Origin: Streptobacillus canis
GTDB lineage: Bacteria > Fusobacteriota > Fusobacteriia > Fusobacteriales > Leptotrichiaceae
Direction of reading: 5' to 3'
Assembly: GCF_009733925.1 (NCBI RefSeq)
Contig: NZ_WOEI01000002.1
Coordinates: 1-64,000, forward strand
Length of the DNA stretch: 64,000 nucleotides
Positions 8,781-18,151 of the stretch are shown piece after piece. Numbering within the stretch: the stretch's first letter is position 1; every line of letters begins with the position of its first letter. Made by a program: the position numbers and the translations under genes. The notes under the pieces are model-generated. The model did not search any database and had not been told where the DNA came from. It was given only the letters and a program-made list of their open reading frames with translations.

Positions 8781-10152
8781 ATTTCCAGAAAATTTTTATT
8801 GGGGTAGTTCAATAAGTGGAGAACAAAGTGAAGGAAGATTTGAAGGTGATGGTAAAGGACTTACAACTTGGGATAAGTTTTTTGAAGTAGAACCATATAA
8901 ATTCCATAATGGTATAGGACCACAAACTACTACTAGTATGTATAAATATTATCTTGATGATATTAAATTATTAAAACAAACAGGACATAATACTTATAGA
9001 ACATCTATTTCTTGGGCAAGATTAATACCTAATGGAATAGGTGAAGTAAATGAAGATGCTGTAAGATTTTATAGATCATATTTTAGCACTTTAAAAGAAA
9101 ATGGAATAGAACCATTTGTAAATTTATCACATTTTGATACTCCTCTTGTATTAGAGAAAAAATTTGGTGGATTTGTAAGTAAAGAAGTAGTAGATGCATA
9201 TGCTAAATACGCTAGAACTTGTTTTGAATTATTTGGAGATATAGTTAAAACTTGGTTTACTTTCAATGAACCTATAGTTTCTGTAGAATGTGGATATTTA
9301 AAACAATACCATTATCCAATGGAAGTTGATTCTAAAAAGGCTGTGCAAGTTGCATATAACTTAGCTCTTGCATCTGCAAAAGCAATAAAAGAATTTAAAA
9401 AAGTGATTAAAGATGGACAAATAGGGATAATTTTAAATCTGACACCTGCATATCCTAGAAGTAATCATCCTGCAGATTTAAAAGCAGCTAGAATAGCAGA
9501 ACTATTTGCAAATAAGAGTTTCTTAGACCCTGCAGTAAGAGGAGAATATGATAAGGAATTAATAGAAATAGTTAAAAAACATGATTTATTACCTGATTAT
9601 ACAAATGAAGAATTAGATATAATAAAAAATAACAAAGTTGACATTTTAGGTATAAACTATTATCAACCATTAAGGGTTAAAGCAAGAGATTCTAAACCTA
9701 ATGATGAGGCACCATTTATGCCAGAATACTATTATGAACACTTTGTAATGCCAGGAAGAAGAATGAACCCTCATAGAGGATGGGAAATCTATCCTAAGGG
9801 ACTATATGATATTTCAATAAATATTAGAGATAATTATGGAAATATTCCATGGTTCGTAGCTGAAAATGGTATGGGAGTTGAAGGAGAAGAGAAATATAAG
9901 GTAGGAGACATGATACATGATGACTACAGAATAGAATTCTTCAAAGAACATTTAGAATGGTTACATAAAGGTATATCTGAAGGAGCAAATTGTAAGGGAT
10001 ATCTAGTTTGGACAGCTATAGATTGTTGGTCATGGCTAAATTCATATAAAAATAGATATGGATTAATAGAACTAGAATTATCAACAGCTAAAAGATATAT
10101 TAAAAAATCAGGTTATTGGTTTAATGAAACTAGTAAAAATAATGGTTTTTAA
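8773..10152 (+). CDS. bglA: 6-phospho-beta-glucosidase, glycoside hydrolase family 1
   Basis: A 459-residue GH1 enzyme that hydrolyses the 6-phospho-beta-glucoside made by the PTS to glucose 6-phosphate and sugar or aglycone. The acid/base Glu166 is in TFNEP and the nucleophile Glu364 in AENG. The N-terminal FYWGSSISGEQSEG motif is typical, and NSYKNRYG near the C-terminus is the phosphate-binding loop of the 6-phospho subgroup. It is the last gene of the operon. The true substrate (cellobiose, gentiobiose or an aryl glucoside) cannot be told from sequence. Confidence 0.9.
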   Translation: MIKFPENFYWGSSISGEQSEGRFEGDGKGLTTWDKFFEVEPYKFHNGIGPQTTTSMYKYYLDDIKLLKQTGHNTYRTSISWARLIPNGIGEVNEDAVRFYRSYFSTLKENGIEPFVNLSHFDTPLVLEKKFGGFVSKEVVDAYAKYARTCFELFGDIVKTWFTFNEPIVSVECGYLKQYHYPMEVDSKKAVQVAYNLALASAKAIKEFKKVIKDGQIGIILNLTPAYPRSNHPADLKAARIAELFANKSFLDPAVRGEYDKELIEIVKKHDLLPDYTNEELDIIKNNKVDILGINYYQPLRVKARDSKPNDEAPFMPEYYYEHFVMPGRRMNPHRGWEIYPKGLYDISINIRDNYGNIPWFVAENGMGVEGEEKYKVGDMIHDDYRIEFFKEHLEWLHKGISEGANCKGYLVWTAIDCWSWLNSYKNRYGLIELELSTAKRYIKKSGYWFNETSKNNGF

Positions 10153-10157
10153 TATTT

Positions 10158-10190
10158 AAAGCTATAGCTTTAAGTTATAATTTTTTATTA
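10158..10190 (+). terminator. Probable terminator of the PTS operon
   Basis: A TTAAAGC-TATA-GCTTTAA hairpin lies just after the glucosidase stop and is followed, after a few bases, by a T-rich run. Confidence 0.5.
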
Positions 10191-10358
10191 TTCAACCCCA
10201 AATATACAGTTTATAATAAATTAAAAAATGAGCAAAACAATAGATACGAATGAACTAGATACAAAAATATGAAAAAGTCTGAAAGGATAAATGATTTAAA
10301 TTAAAATAGTAAGCGTTCAAAAATCTAACTAAGTTATATTTAATAGATATTCATAAAT

Positions 10359-11203
10359 TTAATTATATATTAAAGCATTGAAAGTTTTTTTTGGATAGTT
10401 ATTCATGAATTTTTCAATATTTTTAACATCTTTTTTGTTAAATGATTCATATACACACTACTATAACTATTTTTATATTATTTTTATTACTTTTTTAATC
10501 AGATAAGTAAAATACTAATTAACAGCTAAATCAAGAAACTTTTTGACAATTATAAACTTAGTTTAATTGTCAGAGTGAATAGGTATTATGACATGCTTTT
10601 TACTTTTAATTTTTTTAATAACATTATCATTAGTTTTAGAATTTGATAAACAAACAATATTAACTCTTGTAGTTATTTCACTAAGTGTAAATATAGATTT
10701 ATCATATTTATTTCCAAATTGACTAACTTTTTCTATTTTTTATTACTCTTATTTTTGTAAATAATGGTATACTATTATTTTTTAAATTTAGAAATAAAAA
10801 TATATTTTCATTAATGTAATTGTATAAAGTTTGAAATAAAAAATTAATTTTATGTTTATCTCTTAATTTTTTAAATGTAGCATAGGGATAATGTTTTTCT
10901 TTTAATAATTTTACGATTTTTTTAGTTAGTTTAATGTTATTATCAATGTTACTAGGTAAATTCTTATTAGTGATATTATTTCTTATATATTATAAGAATA
11001 CACTAAAATTAAATTATGAAAGAAAGCAAGTTGGTTTATAGGTTCTCTTTTTATTTTTTGCACATGTACCTAAGATATTACTAATATTTTTGATACAATT
11101 ATTAAAAAAATATTTGTTATTTAATTAAATTCTTTATTTTATCTTGTTTTAGTTTAGAAAATATTACTGTTTTATTTTTAATATTTATGTTATTATTAGT
11201 CAT
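10359..11203 (-). pseudogene. Decayed IS30-like transposase
   Basis: The minus strand preserves the order of an IS30-type transposase in broken frames. The N-terminus starts at the ATG at 11203 (MTNNNINIKNK, as at position 81) and soon stops. Then follow EKHYPYATFKKLRDKHKIN and TLYNYINENIF, a DDE-core stretch KYDKSIFTLSEITTRVN, then KHVIIPIHSDN and a stop at 10563. A C-terminal stretch ESFNKKDVKNIEKFMNNYP ends at 10359. Several stops and frame changes make it inactive. No terminal repeats could be fixed. Confidence 0.65.
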
Positions 11204-11242
11204 GGGTACATAAATTTTTAAATTATTTATTGTTTTAATTTA

Positions 11243-11262
11243 AGATAAGTTTAATTTTTTAT
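11243..11262. repeat. Direct repeat flanking the ISNCY element, left copy
   Basis: The 20-bp word AGATAAGTTTAATTTTTTAT recurs exactly at 12620-12639, on the other side of the decayed IS. Long target duplications are known for IS1202-type elements. Confidence 0.65.
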
Positions 11263-11268
11263 GTCAAT

Positions 11269-12588
11269 TAAAAATGAAAATGTTTCATAAAATAGAAAAT
11301 AAGAGTCCCTAAATTTAAAAGTAAAAGCTTTAATAATTAGGGACTTTTAAATTAAATGTAATCGATATAATTTTCAATTTTATTATTTTTCTCAAGATAC
11401 CTAATAAAAGATTCTCTTTTCCAAGGGTGAGAGATAGGTGGGATATATTTCTTTTTAACTTTAACATCAACCACATCATCAATACTAGCAAATAATCTAT
11501 TATCAAAAGTTTTAATAACAAGTACATTAGAATTATATTTAGGATAAACTCTATTATTTTTATTATCAAAAATCCCATTGATGTATTATTAATATCAGTT
11601 GAGAACTTATTATTGAAGGCTTCAATGAACTGTGGTAGGAACATATTAGCACTTTCAATATTATTAATATTATTAATATTATTAATTCTCAACTCATTTA
11701 CAAGGCGTGATTGAAGAGTGGAGAAGGCTCTTTCAACACGCCCTTTTGCTTGAGGGATAGAAGTAGTTTTTAAATCAATACCTAATCTATGACAAGCATA
11801 ACCATATTGAGTAAAAGTATCATTTTCAATACTTTTATTAGATTTATTTTTATATTCAAAAACAGTTCTTTTATTAGTAAGAATAGAATAGGGGATACCA
11901 TAATTAACAATCATATCATGTGTTATTTGATAGTATGCTCTAAGGGTTTCTTCTTTATAAAAATATGCAGATAGAATTTTCCTACTATGATCATCTATTG
12001 CTATATGTAGGTGAGCATAAGTTCCATTACAAAACCAATCGTGTTTAGAAGCGTCCATTTGAATTAATTCACCTGCATATTTCATTCTAGGACGTGTAGG
12101 TTTGGAGTTTATATATTACTTTTTTACTTTTAGATTCAACTTGTTTTTTTTCAATTAGTTGTATTAAATCTTTTTTAGTTTTTTATGAGCTTTAGGAGAA
12201 AGAATGAAAGCTTCTTTTAGTATTTTTGTTCATAAAGTTTAATTATTTGGTTTTTAATTTCATTAGATGTAGTAGTGGCAGGCTTTCTGTTTTTATTACC
12301 ATGAGAAAAAGCAATTTTACCTTCCAATTTATATTTTTTTAATAATCTATTGATATGTACATTAGGATAACCTAAAATTACAATAGCTCTATTTTTAGAA
12401 ATTTTATTTTCAGCTAAATCTTTAATAGTTTTATAGATATTATATTCTTTCAAATTTAAAACAACCTTTCTTAATTTCTTATTCATACAATATACCTTCT
12501 TTCTATATATTTTAAATATATTATTCAAAGTTATATTATACAATTAAATTAAATGTTTAGTAAATTATATGAAACATAATCATTTTTA
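11269..12588 (-). mobile_element. Decayed IS1202/ISNCY-like insertion sequence with inverted repeats
   Basis: Imperfect 25-bp inverted repeats, 11269-11293 and 12564-12588 (22 of 25 positions match), bracket a broken transposase and give an element of about 1.3 kb. The shared core is ATGTTTCAT. Confidence 0.6.
11352..12486 (-). pseudogene. ISNCY (IS1202-like) transposase, multiply frameshifted
   Basis: The minus strand gives an N-terminal helix-turn-helix part (start at 12486, ending near 12217), a gap with stops, then a DDE core from about 12105: LIQMDASKHDWF, then LTNKRTVFEYK, then KGRVERAFSTLQ. The C-terminal part is in another frame from about 11575 to the stop at 11352 (HPWKRESFIRYLEK). 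I expect an aspartate where the core reads TNKR (codon 11873-11875), so a catalytic residue may be lost as well. The element is inactive. Family placement rests on the QMDAS, TVFEY and GRVER motifs. Confidence 0.65.
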
Positions 12589-12619
12589 TTTATTTAATAC
12601 ATTATCATATTTAAATTAC

Positions 12620-12639
12620 AGATAAGTTTAATTTTTTAT
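12620..12639. repeat. Direct repeat flanking the ISNCY element, right copy
   Basis: Identical to 11243-11262. It ends in the -35 box of the next gene, so if the repeat is a target duplication the IS inserted into that promoter region and left it usable. Confidence 0.65.
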
Positions 12640-12667
12640 TGACAATTGTTTATTTATATATTAAAAT
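12639..12667 (+). promoter_or_regulatory. Promoter of the proline-repeat outer-membrane protein
   Basis: TTGACA at 12639-12644 and TAAAAT at 12662-12667 are 17 bp apart. An upstream 21-bp word at 12594-12614 is shared, with one mismatch, with the region before the autotransporter promoter. Confidence 0.7.
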
Positions 12668-12712
12668 CTAAATGAAAATATTTTAAGAAGAATAGAGTAA
12701 AGGAGACTAAGT

Positions 12713-13444
12713 ATGAAAAAAGTATTGATATTTTTTGGAATTATATCAAGTTTAATAAATGTAGCTGCTGTAGGTAATGCAAAAGTAAGGGTTGAGGGAA
12801 CAATTGCATATGATAAACAATATATTGGAAAATTTCAAGGGGTTACAGCATCATTCTCTGTAATGCCAGAATGGAAAAAACAAATTAATAATAATTTTGA
12901 TGTAACTTTTGGGACTAAAAGTTCTATAGGTGTTGGAGAGGTAATAATTAATGAAAAACAAAAAAATGTAATAAAAACTCATGGTTCAGCAAGTTTAAGT
13001 TTATATGGAGAATTAAATTATAAATTAAGAGATAATGTAAAAGGTTTTGTAGGAATTGAAGGTGGAATAGGAGCACTTTTTTTAACAGATTTTTCGACAG
13101 ATAATCAGCCATCAGAACCACCAGTACCACCAGTACCACCAGTACCATCAGAACCATCAGAACCATCAGAACCATCAGAACCATCAGAACCACCAGTACC
13201 ACCAGTACCATCACCAATACCATTACCAATAGAAGATGATGTGCTAGATTTGAGTCTTATTGATAATTTAGAAATGAATGATGATTCAAACAATGTTAAA
13301 AGAAAAATAGATAATGGATTAGAATTAGGATTATTAATTAAAGCAAGTTTAGGATTAAAAATAAAAGATAAATATAATATTGCAATATTTGTAGGGCATG
13401 GAAATAAAGGAATATCTGGAATAGAAATGGGATATACATTTTGA
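12713..13444 (+). CDS. Small outer-membrane beta-barrel protein with a proline-rich repeat loop
   Basis: A 243-residue protein with a signal peptide (MKKVLIFFGIISSLINVAAVGNA, cleaved near 22), beta-strand-like segments before and after, and a final strand ending MGYTF with the terminal Phe typical of outer-membrane proteins. Between the strands, about residues 133-173 form a low-complexity loop of SEP and PPV units encoded by 9-bp repeats. The barrel most resembles small opacity or OmpA-like barrels, but I cannot name the family. The RBS is AAAGGAG, 8 nt before the ATG. A surface-exposed, length-variable loop is the likely design. Confidence 0.75.
   Translation: MKKVLIFFGIISSLINVAAVGNAKVRVEGTIAYDKQYIGKFQGVTASFSVMPEWKKQINNNFDVTFGTKSSIGVGEVIINEKQKNVIKTHGSASLSLYGELNYKLRDNVKGFVGIEGGIGALFLTDFSTDNQPSEPPVPPVPPVPSEPSEPSEPSEPSEPPVPPVPSPIPLPIEDDVLDLSLIDNLEMNDDSNNVKRKIDNGLELGLLIKASLGLKIKDKYNIAIFVGHGNKGISGIEMGYTF
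13109..13232 (+). repeat. 9-bp tandem repeats coding Pro-Ser-Glu / Pro-Pro-Val units
   Basis: CCATCAGAA and CCACCAGTA nonamers alternate. Five CCATCAGAA copies run in direct tandem near 13145-13190. Copy-number change would alter loop length without shifting frame. Confidence 0.85.
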
Positions 13445-13865
13445 AAGAGTTACTTTGAATTAGTTGAAAATATGTAAGAGTTATATTATTATAATTCTCA
13501 TATATTTTGAAAATCAATTAAATGTTATTTTCTAATTTATTTAAATTTAGATAAATTTTTATAAGAGTTATTGATTCTTAAAAGTCAAATTCTAAAATAG
13601 TTTTATATTTTAAATTTTTATAATTTAATTTTCATAAATAGATGATTATATAATATATTTCTTAAATATAGTTTTGTAAATTTTATTGCAAACTTGAAAA
13701 TAAAGTAAAGATAAAATTTATTAATTACAAATTAAGTTGTTAAAATAAATTATAATAAACAAATGAAGTTTAATTTTTGAAAAACTTAATAAAAAGGTTA
13801 GTAATATAGAAATTATTATAGTGATATAAAGAACAATATATAAATTTTTTGTTCTGAGGAGAAAA
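13445..13865. other. Non-coding gap before the secreted phosphatase gene
   Basis: Very AT-rich, with no convincing gene on either strand. The only structure is an AGAACAA (13830-13836)/TTGTTCT (13849-13855) hairpin directly before the GAGGAG ribosome site of the next gene. I see no strong promoter. Confidence 0.5.
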
Positions 13866-14435
13866 ATGAAGAAAATATTAGCTTTTTTACTATTATTAAT
13901 ATCTTTAGGAGCTTATTCTAATGATTGGGCAACTTTAGTAAGTGAACCTATCAATATGTATAAGTTAGATGAAGGTGTATATAGAAGTCAACAATTAAGT
14001 ATAGAAGATAAAGTACTTTTAGATGAACTTGCTATAAAGACTATGATAAGCTTAAGATTTTTTGGTAGAAATAAAGACAAGAAGGTTTTTGGGGAAACAG
14101 ATTTAAATTTAATAAGGAAACCATTAACTACTTGGTATATTACACCAAAAGAAATAGCAAATATACTATATAACATAGAAATGGCAAAAGAAGATGGAGG
14201 AGTACTTTTCCATTGCTATCATGGATCAGATAGAACTGGATTAATTTCTGGAATGTATAGAATAATATATCAAAATTGGGAAATAGATGAGGCTTTAAAA
14301 GAATTAAGAGAAGGGCCTTATGGATTTCATACTATATGGATAAATATACCTAGAATGTTTAAACAAGAAGTTATAGATGAAATCAAAAATGAAATAAATA
14401 TATTAAGAATGGGTCCATCAAAAATACTTGAATAG
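13866..14435 (+). CDS. Secreted dual-specificity/tyrosine phosphatase-like protein
   Basis: A 189-residue protein with a signal peptide (KKILAFLLLLISLGAYS, cleaved near 19) and the phosphatase signature HCYHGSDRTG, in which Cys117 is the nucleophile of the CX5R motif and the following Arg binds phosphate. The segment VYRSQQLS resembles the start of DSP-like and Siw14-type phosphatase folds. It should act outside the cytoplasm, in the periplasm or outside the cell, on a phosphorylated protein, inositol phosphate or polyphosphate; the substrate is unknown. The RBS is GAGGAG. No terminator separates it from the IIB gene, which has its own promoter. Confidence 0.75.
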   Translation: MKKILAFLLLLISLGAYSNDWATLVSEPINMYKLDEGVYRSQQLSIEDKVLLDELAIKTMISLRFFGRNKDKKVFGETDLNLIRKPLTTWYITPKEIANILYNIEMAKEDGGVLFHCYHGSDRTGLISGMYRIIYQNWEIDEALKELREGPYGFHTIWINIPRMFKQEVIDEIKNEINILRMGPSKILE

Positions 14436-14456
14436 TATTCATATTTATGATACAAT
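14428..14456 (+). promoter_or_regulatory. Promoter of the orphan PTS IIB gene
   Basis: TTGAAT at 14428-14433 and TACAAT at 14451-14456 are 17 bp apart and overlap the end of the phosphatase gene. Confidence 0.5.
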
Positions 14457-14489
14457 AAATCGTGAAATACATAACTTAAGGAGAGAAAA

Positions 14490-14762
14490 ATGAAAGTATT
14501 AGCAGTATGTGGAAGTGGAACAGGGACAAGCATGATTTTAAAAACAACTATGAAAAAGATAGTAGAAAAAGGGTTTAAAATTGATATAGATACTTGTACT
14601 ATTAATGATTTAGCAACAAAATTAGAAGGAGTAGATTTAGTAGTTTGCTCAGATAAATTAGCACCTAAAGTTGATGCTAAAGGAGTTAAAGTTGTTTCAG
14701 TTAAAAACATTTTAGATGATGTTGAAGTATTAGAAAAATTAAGCGAAACAGGATTAATATAA
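14490..14762 (+). CDS. Orphan PTS EIIB, ascorbate (UlaB/SgaB) type
   Basis: A 90-residue protein with the phosphocysteine loop AVCGSGTGTSM near the N-terminus, the arrangement seen in UlaB-like IIB subunits. It would carry phosphate from a IIA protein to a sugar in its IIC permease. Neither a IIA nor a IIC gene lies beside it, so it either serves a permease elsewhere or has a regulatory role. It has its own promoter and terminator and is therefore a one-gene unit. A second CSDKLA site near residue 53 is also present. Confidence 0.75.
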   Translation: MKVLAVCGSGTGTSMILKTTMKKIVEKGFKIDIDTCTINDLATKLEGVDLVVCSDKLAPKVDAKGVKVVSVKNILDDVEVLEKLSETGLI

Positions 14763-14766
14763 TAAG

Positions 14767-14791
14767 AAGGTGGCAGCTGCCACCTTTTTTT
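14767..14791 (+). terminator. Strong rho-independent terminator
   Basis: AAGGTGGCAG pairs with CTGCCACCTT in a fully palindromic 20-bp stem followed by a T run. The next gene's RBS begins at once. Confidence 0.9.
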
Positions 14792-14803
14792 GTAAGGAGT
14801 ATG

Positions 14804-16555
14804 ATGAGGGAAAGAATAAATAAAGTAAAAATAATTTCAAAAAACATCTATGAAAATAAGTATGCATATTTCTTAAATGCTGCAATATTACAATTTTTCA
14901 TAATTAGCTTTGGTATGGGTATTTTAAACTATATTTTTAAATTTATGCTTTATGTATCTAATTTAGAAAATCTTACACAGCATGATATTTTCAAAATATT
15001 ATCAAATCCCATTAGTTTAATAATAGTAATGGTATATATACTATTTTTAGCATTTTTGATATTCTTTGAATATTCATTCTTAACTTTGATGATATATGGA
15101 AGAATGAATCAAAGTGTATATTCAATAAGAGAAGTATTTAAATTAACTATAAGAAGTATAAAAAAATTAATAGGAAAAGAATTAATATATTTTGTAATAT
15201 ATTTTGTTACTATGATACCTTTAACAAATTTAGGATTATCTTCAACAGTTATGAATGATCTATATATCCCTAAATTTATAACAGGAGAACTAACGAAAAC
15301 TCCTATAGGTGCAATATTTTATTTAGTGTTTATGTTACTAATTTTCTTTATTAACATTAGACTATTTTTTACTATACCACTTAACTTATTAGGTAACTAT
15401 ACTATGATAGAAAGTATTAAAAAAAGTTGGAGACTAACATGGGAGAAAAAATCACAAATATTTCCAATAATAATAACGTTTGAAATGCTTTTAGGGGCAG
15501 TTTCATTTACAATTTACTATTTAATACTATTGATTTTTACTTTTATTGATAAAAATGGAGATAGTTTAATATTACAAACTTTAGCATATACGATGTTACA
15601 GTTCGGAATATTCTTCTTTGGAGTAATAAGTAAAATAACTATTATAGCAACATTAGTTACTTTCATGGTTGAGAAAAAAGATATAAATTTAGATGTAGAA
15701 AAAATAAAGGATATTGAAAAGAAAAAATCAAGAATTTTTATTCCTTTATTAATCATAGGAATCATAGCAACTTTAGGATTAAACGCATATGACATATATA
15801 GCGATGTTGCTGATAATAAGCAACTAATTATAGCTCATAGAGGATTAGTTTCTAAAGGTGTTGAAAATTCAAAAGAAGCTATACTTGAGGCTGCAAAAAT
15901 AGGCGTAGACTATATTGAAATAGATATAGTTTTAACAGAAGATAATAAGTTTGTAGTATTTCATGATTTTAATTTAAAAAGACTTGCAGGTATTAACAAA
16001 AATGTGTATAATGTAAGCTCTAAAGAGCTAACAGAAACTAAAATTAAACAAGGGAAATTTGAAAGCACTATACCTACTTTAGAAGAAGTAGTTAAAATAG
16101 CAGATGATAATAATACTAAACTATTAGTTGAATTGAAGCCACATGGTCATGAACCTGATAATTATGCAGAACTAGTAATAGAAGAATTTAAAAGACTAGG
16201 AATAGATAAAAATCATATTACTATGTCTCTTGATTTAAAGGTTATGGAAGAAATAAATAAACTAGAACCTGAAATAAAAACAGGATATGTAATACCTTTT
16301 CAATTTGGAAGTTTTAAAAATGTAGATGTAGACTTTTTTGTTATAGAAGATTTTTCATTTAGCGAATATCTATTAGATACAGATAAAGAAATCTTTGTTT
16401 GGACTATTAATGATGAGGAATTAATGCAAAAATATCTTGACTCAAGAGTTAACGGAATAATCACTGATTATCCTGAAATGGTATTTAAGTTAAAAGATAA
16501 TAGAATTAAGAATAATTCATACTTAGATAGGATGATCAGAAAGTTAAAATTTTAA
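14804..16555 (+). CDS. Membrane-anchored glycerophosphodiester phosphodiesterase
   Basis: A protein of about 583 residues in two parts. The N-terminal 320 residues hold about eight membrane segments, matching the membrane domain found in front of some GDPD enzymes. The C-terminal 250 residues form the catalytic TIM barrel: IIAHRG with its His-Arg pair, YIEIDIVLTEDN with metal-binding Glu and Asp, VVFHDFNL with the second His, and LVELKPHG. It hydrolyses glycerophosphodiesters to glycerol 3-phosphate and an alcohol. ATG codons at 14801 and 14804 are both possible; the second is better spaced from GGAG at 14796-14799. Confidence 0.85.
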   Translation: MRERINKVKIISKNIYENKYAYFLNAAILQFFIISFGMGILNYIFKFMLYVSNLENLTQHDIFKILSNPISLIIVMVYILFLAFLIFFEYSFLTLMIYGRMNQSVYSIREVFKLTIRSIKKLIGKELIYFVIYFVTMIPLTNLGLSSTVMNDLYIPKFITGELTKTPIGAIFYLVFMLLIFFINIRLFFTIPLNLLGNYTMIESIKKSWRLTWEKKSQIFPIIITFEMLLGAVSFTIYYLILLIFTFIDKNGDSLILQTLAYTMLQFGIFFFGVISKITIIATLVTFMVEKKDINLDVEKIKDIEKKKSRIFIPLLIIGIIATLGLNAYDIYSDVADNKQLIIAHRGLVSKGVENSKEAILEAAKIGVDYIEIDIVLTEDNKFVVFHDFNLKRLAGINKNVYNVSSKELTETKIKQGKFESTIPTLEEVVKIADDNNTKLLVELKPHGHEPDNYAELVIEEFKRLGIDKNHITMSLDLKVMEEINKLEPEIKTGYVIPFQFGSFKNVDVDFFVIEDFSFSEYLLDTDKEIFVWTINDEELMQKYLDSRVNGIITDYPEMVFKLKDNRIKNNSYLDRMIRKLKF

Positions 16556-16580
16556 TTTAAGCTAAAAATGTAAAAAAAGC

Positions 16581-16609
16581 TAGACAAAATGTACTAAAAA
16601 TGATATATT
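16581..16609 (+). promoter_or_regulatory. Promoter of gltX
   Basis: TAGACA at 16581-16586 and TATATT at 16604-16609 are 17 bp apart, 35 bp before the ATG. Confidence 0.55.
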
Positions 16610-16643
16610 TAGTAATAAAAGAAATGATATGAGAGGTTGAATA

Positions 16644-18131
16644 ATGGAAAGAAAAGTTAGAGTTAGAATAGCACCATCTCCAACAGGAGATCCACATGTA
16701 GGTACTGCATATATAGGGTTATTTAATTATGCTTTCGCACACCACAATGGTGGAGAATTTATACTAAGAATTGAAGATACTGATAGAACAAGATTTTCTG
16801 CTGATTCAGAGCAACAAATTTTTGATGCTATGAAATGGTTAGGACTTAATTATACAGAAGGTCCAGATTTAGGTGGTCCTTATGGTCCATATAGACAATC
16901 TGAAAGATTTGAAATATATAAAGAATATGCGGTTTCATTAGTTGAAAAAGGTGAAGCATATTATTCATTTGAAACACCAGAAGAATTAGAAATTATGAGA
17001 GAAAGACAAAAAGCTATGGGTCTTCCACCTATGTACGATAGAAGAGCTAGAAACTTAACTAAAGAACAAGTTGAAGAAAACTTAGCTAAAGGGTTACCTT
17101 ATGTAATTAGATTAAAAATGCCATTAGATGGACAAACAGTTGTTGAGGATGGATTAAGAGGAAAAATATTCTTTGATAATGATAAAATCGATGACCAAAT
17201 TTTATTAAAATCTGATGGATTCCCTACATATCATTTAGCTAATATAGTTGATGACCACTTAATGGGAGTTACACATGTTATACGTGCTGAAGAATGGATA
17301 GCTTCAACACCTAAACATATACAACTATATAAAGCATTTGGATGGGAAGAACCTAAATGGTTCCATATGCCTTTATTAAGAAATGCAGATAAAACAAAAA
17401 TATCTAAGAGAAAAAATCCTGTTTCTTTAAATTACTATAAAGAAGAAGGATACTTAAAAGAAGGTATTTTAAACTTCCTTGCCTTAATGGGATGGAGTTT
17501 AGGTGGAGAAAAAGAAATCTTCACATTACAAGAAATGATTGAAAACTTTAGTTTCGATAGAATATCTTTAGGAGGACCAGTTTTTGATTTAGTAAAACTT
17601 GCTTGGGTTAACAACCAACATATGAAGTTAAAATCTGTGTCTGAATTAACAGATTTAGCTATGCCATTTATTGAAAAAGAAGGGTATGACTTATCTAAAT
17701 TCAGCAGAGAAAAACTTGAAAGAATGCTTGAAATAACTAGAGAAGGTTCTCATACATTAAAAGAATTAGCTAAAAACTTAGATGTATTCTTTATTGATGA
17801 GATTACTTTACCAGAATTAACTGAAGATATGAATAAAAAAGATAGAAAAGCCGTTGAAAGAGTACATGAAGCATTAGCTTCAGAAGAAGGTAAAAAAGCT
17901 ATAGCTCTATTCTTAGATAAATTAAGTACTTTAGGAGAAGAATTAGAAGAAGAAATGATTAAAGATATGCTTCATAAATTACCTGAAGAATTAAATGAAG
18001 GAATAGGTAAAGTTTTAATGCCTATAAGAGCTGCTCTTACTGGTAGATCTAAAGGTCCAGATCTTTATTCAATAGTTTCAATTATAGGTAAAGAAAGAAC
18101 AGTTAACAGAATTAATTCCGAGAAAAAATAA
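16644..18131 (+). CDS. gltX: Glutamyl-tRNA synthetase
   Basis: A 495-residue class I synthetase that charges tRNA-Glu, and possibly tRNA-Gln when a transamidase is present. The N-terminal [14 protein letters not shown] carries the HIGH-type motif and [10 protein letters not shown] the KMSKS-type motif. The anticodon-binding region is C-terminal, and the length is normal. The RBS is GAGAGG. A TetR-type regulator gene follows 20 nt later and may be cotranscribed. Confidence 0.96.
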   Translation: MERKVRVRIAPSPTGDPHVGTAYIGLFNYAFAHHNGGEFILRIEDTDRTRFSADSEQQIFDAMKWLGLNYTEGPDLGGPYGPYRQSERFEIYKEYAVSLVEKGEAYYSFETPEELEIMRERQKAMGLPPMYDRRARNLTKEQVEENLAKGLPYVIRLKMPLDGQTVVEDGLRGKIFFDNDKIDDQILLKSDGFPTYHLANIVDDHLMGVTHVIRAEEWIASTPKHIQLYKAFGWEEPKWFHMPLLRNADKTKISKRKNPVSLNYYKEEGYLKEGILNFLALMGWSLGGEKEIFTLQEMIENFSFDRISLGGPVFDLVKLAWVNNQHMKLKSVSELTDLAMPFIEKEGYDLSKFSREKLERMLEITREGSHTLKELAKNLDVFFIDEITLPELTEDMNKKDRKAVERVHEALASEEGKKAIALFLDKLSTLGEELEEEMIKDMLHKLPEELNEGIGKVLMPIRAALTGRSKGPDLYSIVSIIGKERTVNRINSEKK

Positions 18132-18151
18132 GGGATGGGAAGGATTCATAT

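Noticed and set aside
12948..13293. Minus-strand frames opposite the proline repeats
   Set aside because: Their Val/Leu or Gly/Ser/Asp repeats are only the reverse reading of the 9-bp repeat tract.
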